Below are positions 1 to 8,777 of a stretch of 64,000 nt of DNA, piece after piece. A model generated the notes under the pieces. It was not told the DNA's origin, did not search any database, and saw only the letters and a program-made list of their open reading frames with translations. The translations under genes were made by a program, and so were the position numbers. Within the stretch, counting starts at the first letter, position 1. Each line of letters begins with the position of its first letter. The stretch spans positions 62,001-126,000 of the forward strand of contig JAPPHT010000056.1 of assembly GCA_028874795.1 (NCBI GenBank), in the 5' to 3' direction. Source of the stretch: Chloroflexota bacterium (GTDB taxonomy: Bacteria > Chloroflexota > Dehalococcoidia > Lucifugimonadales > Australimonadaceae).

Positions 1-923
1 CCCGCAGGACCGACGCCCCCGGCGGCATGGACAAGTACGAACGCGTCAACGAGATGGCCCGCGACGGCGTCAGCGCGGAGGTGCTCTACCCCACCCACGG
101 CCTGAAGACGCTCGTGCTCGGCGACCGCGACCTCGAGGAGGCGTGCGCCAGGGTCTACAACGACTGGCTGATCGACTACTGCTCCGCAGCCCCGGACCGG
201 CTCATCGGGCTCGCGCTGCTCTCCACGTACCGCATCGAGGCCGCCGTCCGGGAGATGGAGCGCTGCCGCAGGGCGGGGATGGCGGGGGTGGTGGTCTGGC
301 AGGTGCCCGACCCCGCGCTGCCCTTCACGTCCCGCCACTACGACCCGCTCTGGGCCCGCGCCCAGGAGCTGGAGATGCCGGTCTCCCTGCACATCCTCAG
401 CGGCCACGGCTACAACCTGCGGCGGGACTTCGGCCAGGGGGAGCGGGGCATCGAGCAGGAGCGCACCAGCGTGAACCTGAAGCTCGTCTACGCGATGGAC
501 GCCCTCTACGATTTCATCTTCTCCGGCGTGCTGGAGCGCTTCCCCCGGCTCAGGCTGGTGCTCGTCGAGAACGAGATCGGCTGGCTCCCCTTCATCCTGG
601 AGCAGTGGGACTACTACTTCCAGCGCCACGGCGCGGACCGGGCGGCGCTGGGCCTCACGATGCTCCCCAGCGAGTACTTCGATCGGCAGGTCTACGCGAC
701 GTTCTTCAACGACGCCGTGGGAGGCAGGCTCCTCTCCTGGTGGGGCGCAGGCAACTGCATGTGGTCCAGCGACTACCCGCACGGCAACTCCACGTGGCCG
801 AACTCGCGGGAGATCGTCGCGCGCGACATGGGCAGCCTGCCCGCGGACGTACGCGCCGGGCTGCTGCGCGGCAACGTTTCGGAACTGTACGGGATCGAGG
901 TCCCGGCCCTCGAGCAAGCATAG
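1..923 (+). CDS. Amidohydrolase_2 family metal-dependent hydrolase, 5' end outside the window
   Basis: TIM-barrel hydrolase of the Amidohydrolase_2 family (decarboxylase/hydrolase branch). The frame is open from the first base. The first ATG at 27 falls in the middle of the family fold, so the true start lies upstream and the N-terminal metal motif is missing here. Visible family features are the strand with a metal-type His (MPVSLHILSGHG), the segment LRLVLVENEIGWLPF, and the C-terminal catalytic Asp motif WSSDYPHG. It is the first of four paralogues in the window (others at 22582, 27319 and 45138). An aldo/keto reductase follows after 13 nt, so the two are probably co-transcribed. The substrate is not deducible. 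Confidence 0.88.
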   Translation, partial: RRTDAPGGMDKYERVNEMARDGVSAEVLYPTHGLKTLVLGDRDLEEACARVYNDWLIDYCSAAPDRLIGLALLSTYRIEAAVREMERCRRAGMAGVVVWQVPDPALPFTSRHYDPLWARAQELEMPVSLHILSGHGYNLRRDFGQGERGIEQERTSVNLKLVYAMDALYDFIFSGVLERFPRLRLVLVENEIGWLPFILEQWDYYFQRHGADRAALGLTMLPSEYFDRQVYATFFNDAVGGRLLSWWGAGNCMWSSDYPHGNSTWPNSREIVARDMGSLPADVRAGLLRGNVSELYGIEVPALEQA

Positions 924-936
924 AAGGAGAACGGCA

Positions 937-1986
937 TTGGAATACCGAGAGGTTGGCAACACCGGAGTCGAGGTCTCTGAGATAGGTTTCGGCGGAGGCG
1001 GCAACGCCGGGCTGATGGTGCGCGGCACGCCCGAACAGCAGCGCGAGGCCGTCGCGCGCGCCGTCGAGCTGGGCATCAACTACTTCGACCAGGCGCCCGA
1101 CTACGGCGACGGCGTCTCCGAGACGAACCTCGGCCGGCTGATGAGGGAGCTCGGCTTCCGGCCGTACATCACCACGAAGATCGAGGTGCGCGCCGAGAAC
1201 CTGGACGATATCGCCGGCCACGTGACCCGCTCGCTCGACGCCAGCCTGCAGCGGCTCGGCGTCGACTACGTCGACTTCCTCCAGGTCCACAACGGCCCGC
1301 TCATGGAGCGGCCTGAGCTGTCCGGCCGAGGCTACGCCCGGCTCTGGATCGAGGACTACCTGCGGCCGGGGGGCGCCCTGGAGGGTCTCCAGGAGGCGCA
1401 GCGGAGCGGGAAGGCGCGCTTCATCGGGTTCATCAGCCGCGGCGGCGACGGCGAGGCCGCCCGGAAGCTGATCGATACCGGCGCCTTCAACCTCATCAAC
1501 GTCTCGGTACACCTGCTCAATCCGTCGGCCGGTATGAAGCCCTACGGCATGAGCGTCGACGCCGACTGGGACGGGATACTGCACTACGCCGCCGCGCACG
1601 GCGTCGGGGCCGCCATCTACTCCCCGCTGGCTGGCGGCTTCCTGACCGACAACGCGGTGGAGGGAGGAGAGGCGCACCCGCTTGCGCGGGGCGCGCGCAG
1701 CCCGGAGGCAGGCGAGGTGGGGCTCCAGCAGGCGCGGGCGCTGCGGTTCCTGTCGCGGGACCTCAACCCCCACACCCAGGAAGACGACCACAACCTGGCC
1801 GAGGCCGCTATCCGCTTCATCCTCTCGCTCAACGGCGTGTCGACGGTGCTCGGCGGCTTCTCGGACGCCGCGCAGGTGGAGGAGAACGCCGCCTTCTCCG
1901 GCAGGGGCCCGCTCTCCGTGCGGAACATGAAGCGCATCGAGATGGCCTGGCGCGCCAACTTCGGCCTCGACGCAGCGGTCGGCTAG
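937..1986 (+). CDS. Aldo/keto reductase
   Basis: NAD(P)H-dependent aldo/keto reductase of 349 residues, a normal length for the family. The catalytic tetrad is visible as Asp51 and Tyr56 (FDQAPDYG), Lys81 (ITTKIEV) and His118 (LQVHNG). The chosen start is a TTG at 937 preceded by AGAAGGAGA, with no closer ATG. It lies 13 nt behind the amidohydrolase, which suggests the two act on the same carbonyl-containing substrate. C-terminal residues around LGGFSDAAQVEEN fit the cofactor-binding region of the family. The natural substrate cannot be told from sequence. Confidence 0.9.
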   Translation: MEYREVGNTGVEVSEIGFGGGGNAGLMVRGTPEQQREAVARAVELGINYFDQAPDYGDGVSETNLGRLMRELGFRPYITTKIEVRAENLDDIAGHVTRSLDASLQRLGVDYVDFLQVHNGPLMERPELSGRGYARLWIEDYLRPGGALEGLQEAQRSGKARFIGFISRGGDGEAARKLIDTGAFNLINVSVHLLNPSAGMKPYGMSVDADWDGILHYAAAHGVGAAIYSPLAGGFLTDNAVEGGEAHPLARGARSPEAGEVGLQQARALRFLSRDLNPHTQEDDHNLAEAAIRFILSLNGVSTVLGGFSDAAQVEENAAFSGRGPLSVRNMKRIEMAWRANFGLDAAVG

Positions 1987-2003
1987 GGAGACGAGAGCAG
2001 CCC

Positions 2004-2399
2004 CTACTGCGTGGCGTCGAGGCGGTTCAGATTGCCGGGCCAGTCCAGGATATGCCGGTCGCTCGTCACCAGCCGATGACCTTCGAGCGCCGTCGCAATG
2101 ATGATGCGGTCGGCAGGGTCGCCATGCACATCCTGCAGGATTCCAGCGCGTGCCGCGATAGAACCGTCCACGGGTATCTCAACGAGCCCCTCCTCGATCA
2201 GCGCCTCGCGCCAGGAAGGGAGGCCTCGCAACAGCGTCAGCCTGCCCTTGCTCTGCAGCATCCCGATCTCCCAGAAGGAGATGGCGGACACGGCCACGTC
2301 GCCTGCTTGTACCGCCCGATCTATCGCCCTGCGCGCCCGCCTGCCCAGTCGGCCACCACCGAACCGTGTCCACACCAGGACGTGCGTGTCGAGCAGCAT
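2004..2399 (-). CDS. PIN-domain toxin (VapC-like) of the first TA module
   Basis: PIN-fold ribonuclease of 131 residues. Acidic residues expected for Mg2+ binding are visible in MLLDTHVLVW near the N-terminus, in SFWEIG, and in DPADRIIIATALEG and TSDRHIL near the C-terminus. The ATG at 2399 overlaps the stop of the upstream antitoxin by one base (TGATG), so translation is coupled. An in-frame TTG one codon earlier is less likely. VapC-type PIN toxins cleave RNA, often initiator tRNA or rRNA; the target here is unknown. Confidence 0.85.
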   Translation of the reverse strand: MLLDTHVLVWTRFGGGRLGRRARRAIDRAVQAGDVAVSAISFWEIGMLQSKGRLTLLRGLPSWREALIEEGLVEIPVDGSIAARAGILQDVHGDPADRIIIATALEGHRLVTSDRHILDWPGNLNRLDATQ

Positions 2400-2671
2400 C
2401 AAAGCAAGTCATCCCAGTTCTTGCCGGTTTCCGCATCCCATTCGACGTCGATGGGTTCGGCGATGTCACCATGGATCTGGATGATGTCCCGGTCGACGCC
2501 GAACCAACTCTTCGGCTTCTCCCGGTAGGGCATGAGCTTTGAAACGGGTCGCCCGTTCTTGGTAATGACGATCTCCTGGCCGGTGGCAGCCACCTCGTCC
2601 ATGAGTTGCAAGCATTTCGCCTTGAACTCGGAAGCCTTGATGGTCCGGCTTTTGCTCGCTGCCATGTCCAT
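2399..2671 (-). CDS. Phd/YefM-type antitoxin of the first TA module
   Basis: Antitoxin of 90 residues. The N-terminal DNA-binding part has the Phd/YefM pattern (IKASEFKAKCLQLMDEV, then IVITKNGRPVSKLMP), and an acidic C-terminal tail would bind the toxin. It directly precedes and overlaps the PIN toxin gene. ATG at 2671 or 2665 could be the start. The promoter upstream contains overlapping palindromes at 2704-2723, which fits autoregulation by the antitoxin-toxin complex. Confidence 0.85.
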   Translation of the reverse strand: MDMAASKSRTIKASEFKAKCLQLMDEVAATGQEIVITKNGRPVSKLMPYREKPKSWFGVDRDIIQIHGDIAEPIDVEWDAETGKNWDDLL

Positions 2672-2695
2672 ATCCTCGCGCGTCGGTCTGCAGCG

Positions 2696-2725
2696 AGTAT
2701 ACCATGGTCATGACCATGGTCATAT
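2696..2725 (-). promoter_or_regulatory. Promoter and palindromic operator of the first PIN TA module
   Basis: On the minus strand a -10-like TATACT (2701-2696) lies 16 nt after ATGACC, which resembles a -35. Two overlapping perfect 14-bp palindromes, ATGGTCATGACCAT (2704-2717) and ATGACCATGGTCAT (2710-2723), fill the spacer. This is the layout expected for an autorepressed toxin-antitoxin promoter. Which protein binds is inferred. Confidence 0.6.
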
Positions 2726-2763
2726 CACGCGCGGCCCGCAGGAACCCGCGGATGGACGAGGCC

Positions 2764-3165
2764 CTAGAACGGGTTCAGCACCGGGACGCCCGTGGGCTCG
2801 AAATGTCGCACATTGCGGGTCACGACGGTCAGGCCGTGCTCGAGAGCGGTCGCCGCGATGAAAAGGTCGGTGTTGTCGTGGCCGAGCGCGCCGGACAGCA
2901 TGCCCCAGCGCCGCGCGACGGCGAGGTCGACGGGCAGGATGCGGTCGCCGTACACCAGCAGGACGCTGTCCAGCCAGGCAGCCAGGGTCCGCGCGAAATC
3001 CGGGTTCCGCCGCCGCTGTCGGGCTATGCCCCGCTCCATCTCACCTACCGACACCACGCTGATGTACAGATCGGAAGGCCGTTGAGCCTCCATCCACACG
3101 GTGAGATTGGAGACGCCTACCCACTTCCGCAGCGCCGAAATCACGTCGGTATCCAGGAGGAACAT
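2764..3165 (-). CDS. PIN-domain toxin (VapC/FitB-like) of the second TA module
   Basis: PIN-fold protein of 133 residues. Conserved acidic positions are visible in LLDTDVISALRK, SVGEMERG, HDNTDLFIAATALE and VTRNVRHF, all typical of the FitB/VapC branch. Its start overlaps the stop of the antitoxin gene by one base (TGATG). The module sits head-to-tail behind the first PIN module on the same strand, with its own antitoxin of a different subtype, so this is not a simple duplication. Confidence 0.87.
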   Translation of the reverse strand: MFLLDTDVISALRKWVGVSNLTVWMEAQRPSDLYISVVSVGEMERGIARQRRRNPDFARTLAAWLDSVLLVYGDRILPVDLAVARRWGMLSGALGHDNTDLFIAATALEHGLTVVTRNVRHFEPTGVPVLNPF

Positions 3166-3419
3166 CAGAACTCAACGTCCCGGACCTTCATCGGCCACCG
3201 CTCGAACTCCTCGCCGTCCTTCGGTATGGCAAGCAGCATCTCCACGAAGGTCGGCGCTTCCGCCTTCTCGACGCGTCGCAGACGCTCGTACTCCTCTACC
3301 GCCAGCACGATCACCGCAGGCTTGCCGCGTCGGGTCACGCACTGGGGGCCGTGTTCAAGCGCAGCGTCGACCACGGCGCTGAACCTGTTCTTCGCATCCT
3401 GCAACTGCCACTCAGTCAT
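3165..3419 (-). CDS. Phd-type antitoxin of the second TA module
   Basis: Antitoxin of 84 residues with the Phd/YefM N-terminal pattern (WQLQDAKNRFSAVVDAAL followed by VTRRGKPAVIVLAVEEYERL), which forms the DNA-binding dimer in this family. The C-terminal tail (FERWPMKVRDVEF) is the likely toxin-binding segment. It is translationally coupled to the following PIN gene. No palindrome as clear as in the first module is seen upstream, where the divergent lipoprotein gene begins. Confidence 0.87.
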   Translation of the reverse strand: MTEWQLQDAKNRFSAVVDAALEHGPQCVTRRGKPAVIVLAVEEYERLRRVEKAEAPTFVEMLLAIPKDGEEFERWPMKVRDVEF

Positions 3420-3555
3420 GGCGCACTTCCTGTCCAGTTCTGCTGGCTAGATTGTCGTACTGGCCAGCCGCTCCAGTCAATGCCGGGGCAGAAGCCGAGG
3501 GGCCGTGTGCTACACTCGCGGCGCGTCGGCCGAGATACACCGAAGAGACTCTCCC

Positions 3556-4740
3556 TTGAACAGACCCCTGCATCAGCGGTTCCTCGCACTCTGCCTGCTG
3601 CCCGTCCTTCTGCTGGCGGGGCTGGCCTGTGACGGGGGTGACGAGCCCGGGGAGGACCAGCCCTTCAGGATCGGCGTGATGGAGTCGCTGACCGGCGCCG
3701 GCGAAACGTATGGCACGGTCGCCAACCAGTCCAAGCAGATGGCCGCGGACGAGATCAACGCCGCGGGCGGCATCGACGGCCGCCGGCTCGAGTTCGCAGT
3801 TGAGGACTCCAAGTGCAACGCAGCGGACGCCATCGCCGCATACCACAAGCTGACGGACGTGGACGGGGTGAAGATCATCCTCGGCACCTCGTGCAGCAGC
3901 GCGATGCTCGGCGTCGCTCCGCTGGCGGAGGCCGACGGCGTCATCCTGTTCTCCGGCCTGGCAAGCAACCCGGACATCGCCACCGCCGGCGACTACATCT
4001 TCCGGACGCAGATCAGCGACCTGGAGGTCGGCATCGCCACTGGCAACACCCTCTGGGCAGATGGGATACGCACGCTCGCCACCATCACGGAGACCACGGA
4101 CTACGCCGAGGGTGTGCGACGCAACTCGGTTGCGCAGTTCGAGCAACGGGGCGGGCGGGTCGTCGCAGCCGAGGCGTACGGTTCCGACGTCTCCGACTTC
4201 CGGACGCAACTCACGAAACTGTTCGAGGCGGACCCCGACGCACTCCACATCTCGCCCCAGTCCGAGTTCTCGGCGGGCACCATCATGAAGCAAGCCCGCG
4301 AGCTGGGCTACGCGGGGCCGATCTACGCGGAGACGGTGTCGATGGGCACGACCGCACTCGAAGTCGCGGGCGATGCCGCGACCGGCGTGAAGGCCATCAC
4401 CGCGGACCTCGACCCGGACAACGAGAAGGCGCAGGAAGTGCTGGCGAACTTCAGGGAACGCTACGACTACGTGACGCTGCCCTGGCACCTGGGCTCCGCG
4501 TATGACGACGTCTACATCGCGGCCGAGTGCCTCAGGCAGACCGGCGACGACCAGGACGCGGACGGCTTCCGGGACTGCATGTACGACATCACCTGGAGCG
4601 GCGCGATAGGCGACAACTACAGCTTCGACGCGCAGGGCGAGGTCGTGGGGCTGTCGCGCGTCGTCGTGGAGGTGCTGCCCGTGGCCGAACGCACCGCGGA
4701 CCGCAAGTACACGGTGATCGGCCCCGCGCCGAAGGGCTAG
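3556..4740 (+). CDS. ABC transporter substrate-binding lipoprotein, branched-chain amino acid type
   Basis: Periplasmic or surface binding protein of the LivJ/Peripla_BP_6 family, about 394 residues. An N-terminal signal segment (FLALCLLPVLLLAGLAC) ends in an imperfect lipobox Cys and is followed by an acidic linker and the domain start FRIGVMESLTGAGETYG. The family motif QMAADEINAAGGIDGRRLE is present. I prefer the TTG start at 3556, since the in-frame GTG at 3505 would put the -10-like TACACT (3509-3514) inside the gene. No permease or ATPase genes accompany it, so it must pair with a transporter elsewhere. A gamma-glutamyltransferase follows 62 nt later, suggesting but not proving a peptide or amino-acid-like ligand. 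Confidence 0.88.
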   Translation: MNRPLHQRFLALCLLPVLLLAGLACDGGDEPGEDQPFRIGVMESLTGAGETYGTVANQSKQMAADEINAAGGIDGRRLEFAVEDSKCNAADAIAAYHKLTDVDGVKIILGTSCSSAMLGVAPLAEADGVILFSGLASNPDIATAGDYIFRTQISDLEVGIATGNTLWADGIRTLATITETTDYAEGVRRNSVAQFEQRGGRVVAAEAYGSDVSDFRTQLTKLFEADPDALHISPQSEFSAGTIMKQARELGYAGPIYAETVSMGTTALEVAGDAATGVKAITADLDPDNEKAQEVLANFRERYDYVTLPWHLGSAYDDVYIAAECLRQTGDDQDADGFRDCMYDITWSGAIGDNYSFDAQGEVVGLSRVVVEVLPVAERTADRKYTVIGPAPKG

Positions 4741-4802
4741 ACGCCGGCGGCGTCATTCGTGAGGCTCACGGCCAGCCTGAGCTCCCTGGATCGGAGAGGA
4801 AG

Positions 4803-6518
4803 ATGACCGACTCCACGCCGACCCGCATGACCGTCAGCAAGAGCGAGGCCCGCGCAGCGCGCGGCATGGTCGCCACGAAGGACGTCCACGCCACCCGGGC
4901 AGGGCTGCAGATGCTCGAGATGGGCGGTAACGCGGTCGACGCGGCGGTCGCGGCGTGCTTCGCGGTCGGTGTGGTCGAGCCCGAGTCCAGCGGCATCGGC
5001 GGTGGCGGCTACCTCGTCTACCAGGTCGGCGACAGCGGAGGCGTCGTCGGCTTCCCGATGCGCGGGCCGCTCGACGCCAGCCCCGATATGTACGAGCTCA
5101 CCGGCGAGGCGGCGGTCGGCAACTTCGGCTGGCCGGGCGTCGTGAACAACGAGAACCTGGACGGACCGCGGTCGATCGCGACACCCGGCGCGGTGGCCGG
5201 GCTGTGCGAGGCGCACCGGCTGCTCGGCAGGCTGCCGCTGCGCGAGGTGCTCGCGCCTGCGGTATCGCTCGCGCGGGACGGCCACTCGCCCGGCTGGACG
5301 AACATCTACTCATGGGGGCTCCTCTCGCACCGCCTTTTCGCGTTCGAGGAGCTGCGCCGCATCCTGATGCCCGACAACCGGCTGCCCGCGGGCGACGCGA
5401 CCACCCCATCGTTCCTCCGTCAGCCGGAGCTGGCGGACGTGCTGGAGGCCATCGGACGCGACGGCTCACAGGCGTTCTACAGCGGCGACGTCGCCCGCGC
5501 GCTGGCGTCCGGCATCCGCGACAACGGCGGCATCCTCTCCGAGCGCGACCTCGCTGAATACCGCCCGTTCGTCTGGGAAGGCGGGCTGGAGTTCGCCTAC
5601 GCCGGGTGCACGATGCGCGTGCCGCCGTTCGCCTGCGCCGGGACGACATCCGCCATGACGTTGCGCCTGCTGGACGGGTTCGACGTGCGCTCGATGGGCC
5701 ACAACTCGCCGGACGCGCTCCACGCCTACATCTGCAGCGCGCGCCTCGCCTACGCCGACCGTTTCGCGTACCTCGCCGACCCCGCGTTCGTCGCCGTGCC
5801 GTGGCAGGGCCTCGTCTCCGACGGCTACGCCGACCTGCGGCGCGGCCTCGTCGACATGCAGCGCCTCTACCCTGCCGAGGTGGGCGACCCGTGGGCGTTC
5901 GACGACGGCGCGCCGGGAGAGCGGCTCCCCGCCAGCGCACCCGCGCTCGACACCGGCACGACGCACCTGTGCGTCATCGACGGCGAGGGCAACGCCGTGT
6001 CCCTCACGAACACGCTCATGGCCGGGTTCGGCTCCGGGTTCGTGCCGAAGGGCACCGGCGTCGTGATGAACAACGGCATGATGTGGTTCGATCCCGTGCC
6101 GGGACGCGTGAACTCGATCATGCCGGGCAAGTTCCCGCTCAACAACATGACCCCTGCCCTCGTGATGGACGGAAACGGCGTCCGCATGGCGGTGGGCGCC
6201 ACCGGCGGACGGCGCATCACGAACTGCGTCACGCAGCTCATCTCCAAGGTGGTCGATTTCGGCATGGGGCCGCAGGAGGCGATCGACGCGCCGCGCGTCG
6301 ACTGCTCGCAGCCCGCCACGCTCGTCCACCGGGACCTCCCCTCCGGCGTAGTCGCGGAGCTCGAACGGCGGGGGCATCGCATCCAGGTCATCGGCGAAGG
6401 CCACGTGCAGGGCGGCTTCGCCAGCTTCGCGAGTCCGGTCGCGATCGTCCGCGACCCGGACGGCGCCTTCCGCGCAGGCGTCGACACGTTCCACTCGGCC
6501 TACGCCGAAGGGCTGTGA
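4803..6518 (+). CDS. Gamma-glutamyltransferase family protein
   Basis: N-terminal nucleophile hydrolase of 571 residues that would self-cleave to expose the catalytic Thr. The nucleophile is visible as Thr386 in DTGTTHLCVID, matching the TTH motif of the family. Downstream oxyanion and substrate-loop features (NNGMMWFDP and a Gly-rich ATGGRR segment) are also recognisable. The N-terminal MVATKDVHATRAGLQML and GGNAVDAAVAACFAVGVVEP are standard for GGT. The ATG at 4803 follows GGAGAGGAAG. There is no signal peptide, so the protein appears cytoplasmic, unlike the classic periplasmic enzyme. It may act on a gamma-glutamyl compound brought in by the preceding binding protein. Confidence 0.92.
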   Translation: MTDSTPTRMTVSKSEARAARGMVATKDVHATRAGLQMLEMGGNAVDAAVAACFAVGVVEPESSGIGGGGYLVYQVGDSGGVVGFPMRGPLDASPDMYELTGEAAVGNFGWPGVVNNENLDGPRSIATPGAVAGLCEAHRLLGRLPLREVLAPAVSLARDGHSPGWTNIYSWGLLSHRLFAFEELRRILMPDNRLPAGDATTPSFLRQPELADVLEAIGRDGSQAFYSGDVARALASGIRDNGGILSERDLAEYRPFVWEGGLEFAYAGCTMRVPPFACAGTTSAMTLRLLDGFDVRSMGHNSPDALHAYICSARLAYADRFAYLADPAFVAVPWQGLVSDGYADLRRGLVDMQRLYPAEVGDPWAFDDGAPGERLPASAPALDTGTTHLCVIDGEGNAVSLTNTLMAGFGSGFVPKGTGVVMNNGMMWFDPVPGRVNSIMPGKFPLNNMTPALVMDGNGVRMAVGATGGRRITNCVTQLISKVVDFGMGPQEAIDAPRVDCSQPATLVHRDLPSGVVAELERRGHRIQVIGEGHVQGGFASFASPVAIVRDPDGAFRAGVDTFHSAYAEGL

Positions 6519-6540
6519 GGGAGGGCAAGAACTCACATCG

Positions 6541-7323
6541 ATGGACAAGATGCATGGGATAAGAGAAGCCATCTTAGAGAAACTACCCTTACTCATTAAT
6601 CTAGCTGCAATGGTGGTAGGCATGGGGTTTGTATTGCTCTATGTCTGGGTTTTTGAGTATTATGAGAGTATCTACACCAATCTTGTAGTCACCCTTCTGG
6701 TGGTGAGTTTCTTCATTTCACTCTTCTTCAAGAGAATCAGACAGAAACTGGAAGTCGATAACTCATATAATGCATTTTTGTGGCTTTCGCCTTCAATAAC
6801 AATTCCTTTCAGCAATGTTGCTGCTTCCTTTATCCCACCGAATGTCGGTTTAGTACTACTGTCGGCACCTGGGGTTTGGATATATTGGAAGCTTGCGAAC
6901 AAGCAACCGCTCCTAATGGTCACTGCAGCGTTAACTGTCGGAGTAGCATGCTTGTTGTTGATTATCGCAATACTCAAGTCAGGCATAGGAGCAGAGTATC
7001 TCATCCTTCCATTGCCTTTCACCCTGTACGCCGGCCTGCCATGGGTGTTGGCAGCCTGGTGGGCTCTGGATCAAGCTAGGCGGTCAAGGCACCGCCACTT
7101 GATGGGGCCGGCCATGGAGAGTCTGACAATGTTCCTACTTGTGGTGCCCCTTGCTATGTTTTCCATATTGAGTGTCAGGGCCGCTACTGGCGCAAGCATT
7201 TGGGTGGCGGTGACGGGCATTGTCATCGGCGTACTGTTTAGCAGTGCAGTTGCGGAGCCATTCAGGCAATTCTTGCGAGCACTGGGGAAGCTCGATGAGA
7301 ATCACAGGGGGCCAGTCCGGTGA
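6541..7323 (+). CDS. Integral membrane protein of unknown function, A+T-richer than its surroundings
   Basis: A 260-residue protein with about seven hydrophobic segments (for example LLINLAAMVVGMGFVLLY, LVVTLLVVSFFISLFF, MVTAALTVGVACLLLIIAIL and WVAVTGIVIGVLF). I do not recognise a family. Its base composition drops to roughly half G+C, clearly below the flanking genes, which suggests recent acquisition. The ribosome-binding site is weak. Its stop codon overlaps the GTG start of the glycosyltransferase behind it (GTGA), so the two are translationally coupled and may form a lipid- or polyprenyl-linked sugar transfer unit. That last point is inference. Confidence 0.75.
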   Translation: MDKMHGIREAILEKLPLLINLAAMVVGMGFVLLYVWVFEYYESIYTNLVVTLLVVSFFISLFFKRIRQKLEVDNSYNAFLWLSPSITIPFSNVAASFIPPNVGLVLLSAPGVWIYWKLANKQPLLMVTAALTVGVACLLLIIAILKSGIGAEYLILPLPFTLYAGLPWVLAAWWALDQARRSRHRHLMGPAMESLTMFLLVVPLAMFSILSVRAATGASIWVAVTGIVIGVLFSSAVAEPFRQFLRALGKLDENHRGPVR

Positions 7324-8045
7324 ACCTCACTATTATCGTCCCGGCGTTCAACGAGGCGGACTACCTCCCCGCAACGCTTGACGCGCTCAAGGCCGCCGCA
7401 GAGCAAATGCGGGAGCGCTCCACTGCTGAAGTCGAAACGGTCGTCGTCGACAACAACAGCACCGACGAGACCGCCGCAGTCGCAGGGACCCGGGGCGCGG
7501 TAGTCGTGCACGAGCCGGTGCAGGGCATCGCCCGGGCTCGCAATGCAGGCGCCAGACAAGCGCAGGGCGACGTGCTGGTATTCGTCGACGCGGACGTGTT
7601 CGTGCCCTCCTCCCTCCTCGAAGCCGTCAAGGACGCGATGAACGATCCTGCCTGCGTCGGCGGGGGCGTAGACGTCGAGTACCAGCCCCGGCGTCGGTCC
7701 ATGCGGTTCTACCTGGGCGCATGGCGGCTGCTCGCCCGCCGGATGGACCTGGTGCAGGGCGCGACGCAGTTCTGCCGCAGGGAGGTCTTCGAGGCGGTCG
7801 GCGGCTACGACGAGCAAGCGTGGATAGGCGAGGACGTCGATTTCTACCGGAGCCTCAAGAGGTTCGCCAGGGCGAACGGCGGTACGGTACGGTTCATCCA
7901 CCAGCCGCGCGTGCAGGCGTCCGCCCGGCGCTTCGACGAATGGCCACTCTGGAAGACGTTGCTCTGGACGAACCCGCTCTACATCGCACTGTTCCGCCGG
8001 CGCAAGGCGTTCTGGCCGGGCTGGTACCGGCGTCCGGTGCGGTAG
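7320..8045 (+). CDS. Family 2 glycosyltransferase
   Basis: GT-A fold glycosyltransferase of 241 residues. The N-terminus LTIIVPAFNEADYLPATLDAL binds the nucleotide, VVVDNNSTDET is the usual second motif, and VFVDADVFVP supplies the DxD metal site. A later GEDVDFYRSLKR carries the ED acceptor/catalytic-base motif. A GTG start overlaps the stop of the upstream membrane protein by four bases. There is no long membrane anchor of its own; the basic C-terminus (FRRRKAFWPGWYRRP) could lie on the membrane. Donor and acceptor are unknown. Confidence 0.92.
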   Translation: MNLTIIVPAFNEADYLPATLDALKAAAEQMRERSTAEVETVVVDNNSTDETAAVAGTRGAVVVHEPVQGIARARNAGARQAQGDVLVFVDADVFVPSSLLEAVKDAMNDPACVGGGVDVEYQPRRRSMRFYLGAWRLLARRMDLVQGATQFCRREVFEAVGGYDEQAWIGEDVDFYRSLKRFARANGGTVRFIHQPRVQASARRFDEWPLWKTLLWTNPLYIALFRRRKAFWPGWYRRPVR

Positions 8046-8080
8046 GCAGCAGCGCCCGGGTCGCCCTCAGGCGGACGTCT

Positions 8081-8776
8081 TCACCGAGGACCTGCCTCCG
8101 GCCGCCGCGCTACCATGACGTCGTCCAACAAGCCGTTCCTCACCGCCCACAGCACCATCTCCTGCTTGGACTTGATGCCCAGCTTGTTCTGGATGCGGTA
8201 GATCGTGTTCCGGACGGTCAGCGGCCGGTTGCCCCTGATGTCAGCTATGGCCGCATAAGACCTGCCCTGCGCAAACAGGGTCAGTACTTCCTGCTCTCTC
8301 GCCGTGAGCTTCCGCAACTCCGTCGTGTCGGTACGGCGGGCCTTCGCGCGGATACCGGCGAATACACGGCTCGCGATCTCTCCGGGTATACAATACTCGC
8401 CTTCGGCAACCCGCTTCACCGTATCGAGCAGCCTGTCCCTCCCGGAATACTTCTGCAGGTAGCCCGTCGCTCCCGCCGCCACCGCGTCGATCACGGTATC
8501 GGCCTCCGTCGCGGCGGTCAGGACCAGCACCCTGGTCTCCGGCACCGCGTCCACGATCTCCCGGCACGCCTCGATGCCATCCTTCGACGGCATGAAGACG
8601 TCCATGATGACGACGTCCGGTCTGAGCCGCCCCGCCGCGAGCACGGCCTCGTCGCCGTCCTTCGCATGGCCCACGACTTCGAAGTCCCCTGAACGCTCCA
8701 GTATCTCGCGGAGGCCGTCCCGCATGATCTCGTGGTCGTCAGCGATCAGTACGCCTACTCGTCCTGTTGCATCCAT
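8081..8776 (-). CDS. NarL/LuxR-family response regulator
   Basis: Response regulator of 231 residues. The receiver domain carries the acidic pair in IADDHEIMRDG and the phospho-acceptor Asp59 in DVVIMDVFMPS. The C-terminal LuxR-type helix-turn-helix (LTAREQEVLTLFAQGRSYAA, then NTIYRIQNKLGIKSKQEM) binds DNA. The ATG at 8776 is preferred because GGGGAG precedes it at proper distance and it falls just after the stop of the kinase gene. A TTG 30 nt earlier is possible. It is the partner of the histidine kinase directly upstream. Confidence 0.92.
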   Translation of the reverse strand: MDATGRVGVLIADDHEIMRDGLREILERSGDFEVVGHAKDGDEAVLAAGRLRPDVVIMDVFMPSKDGIEACREIVDAVPETRVLVLTAATEADTVIDAVAAGATGYLQKYSGRDRLLDTVKRVAEGEYCIPGEIASRVFAGIRAKARRTDTTELRKLTAREQEVLTLFAQGRSYAAIADIRGNRPLTVRNTIYRIQNKLGIKSKQEMVLWAVRNGLLDDVMVARRPEAGPR

Positions 8777-8777
8777 T

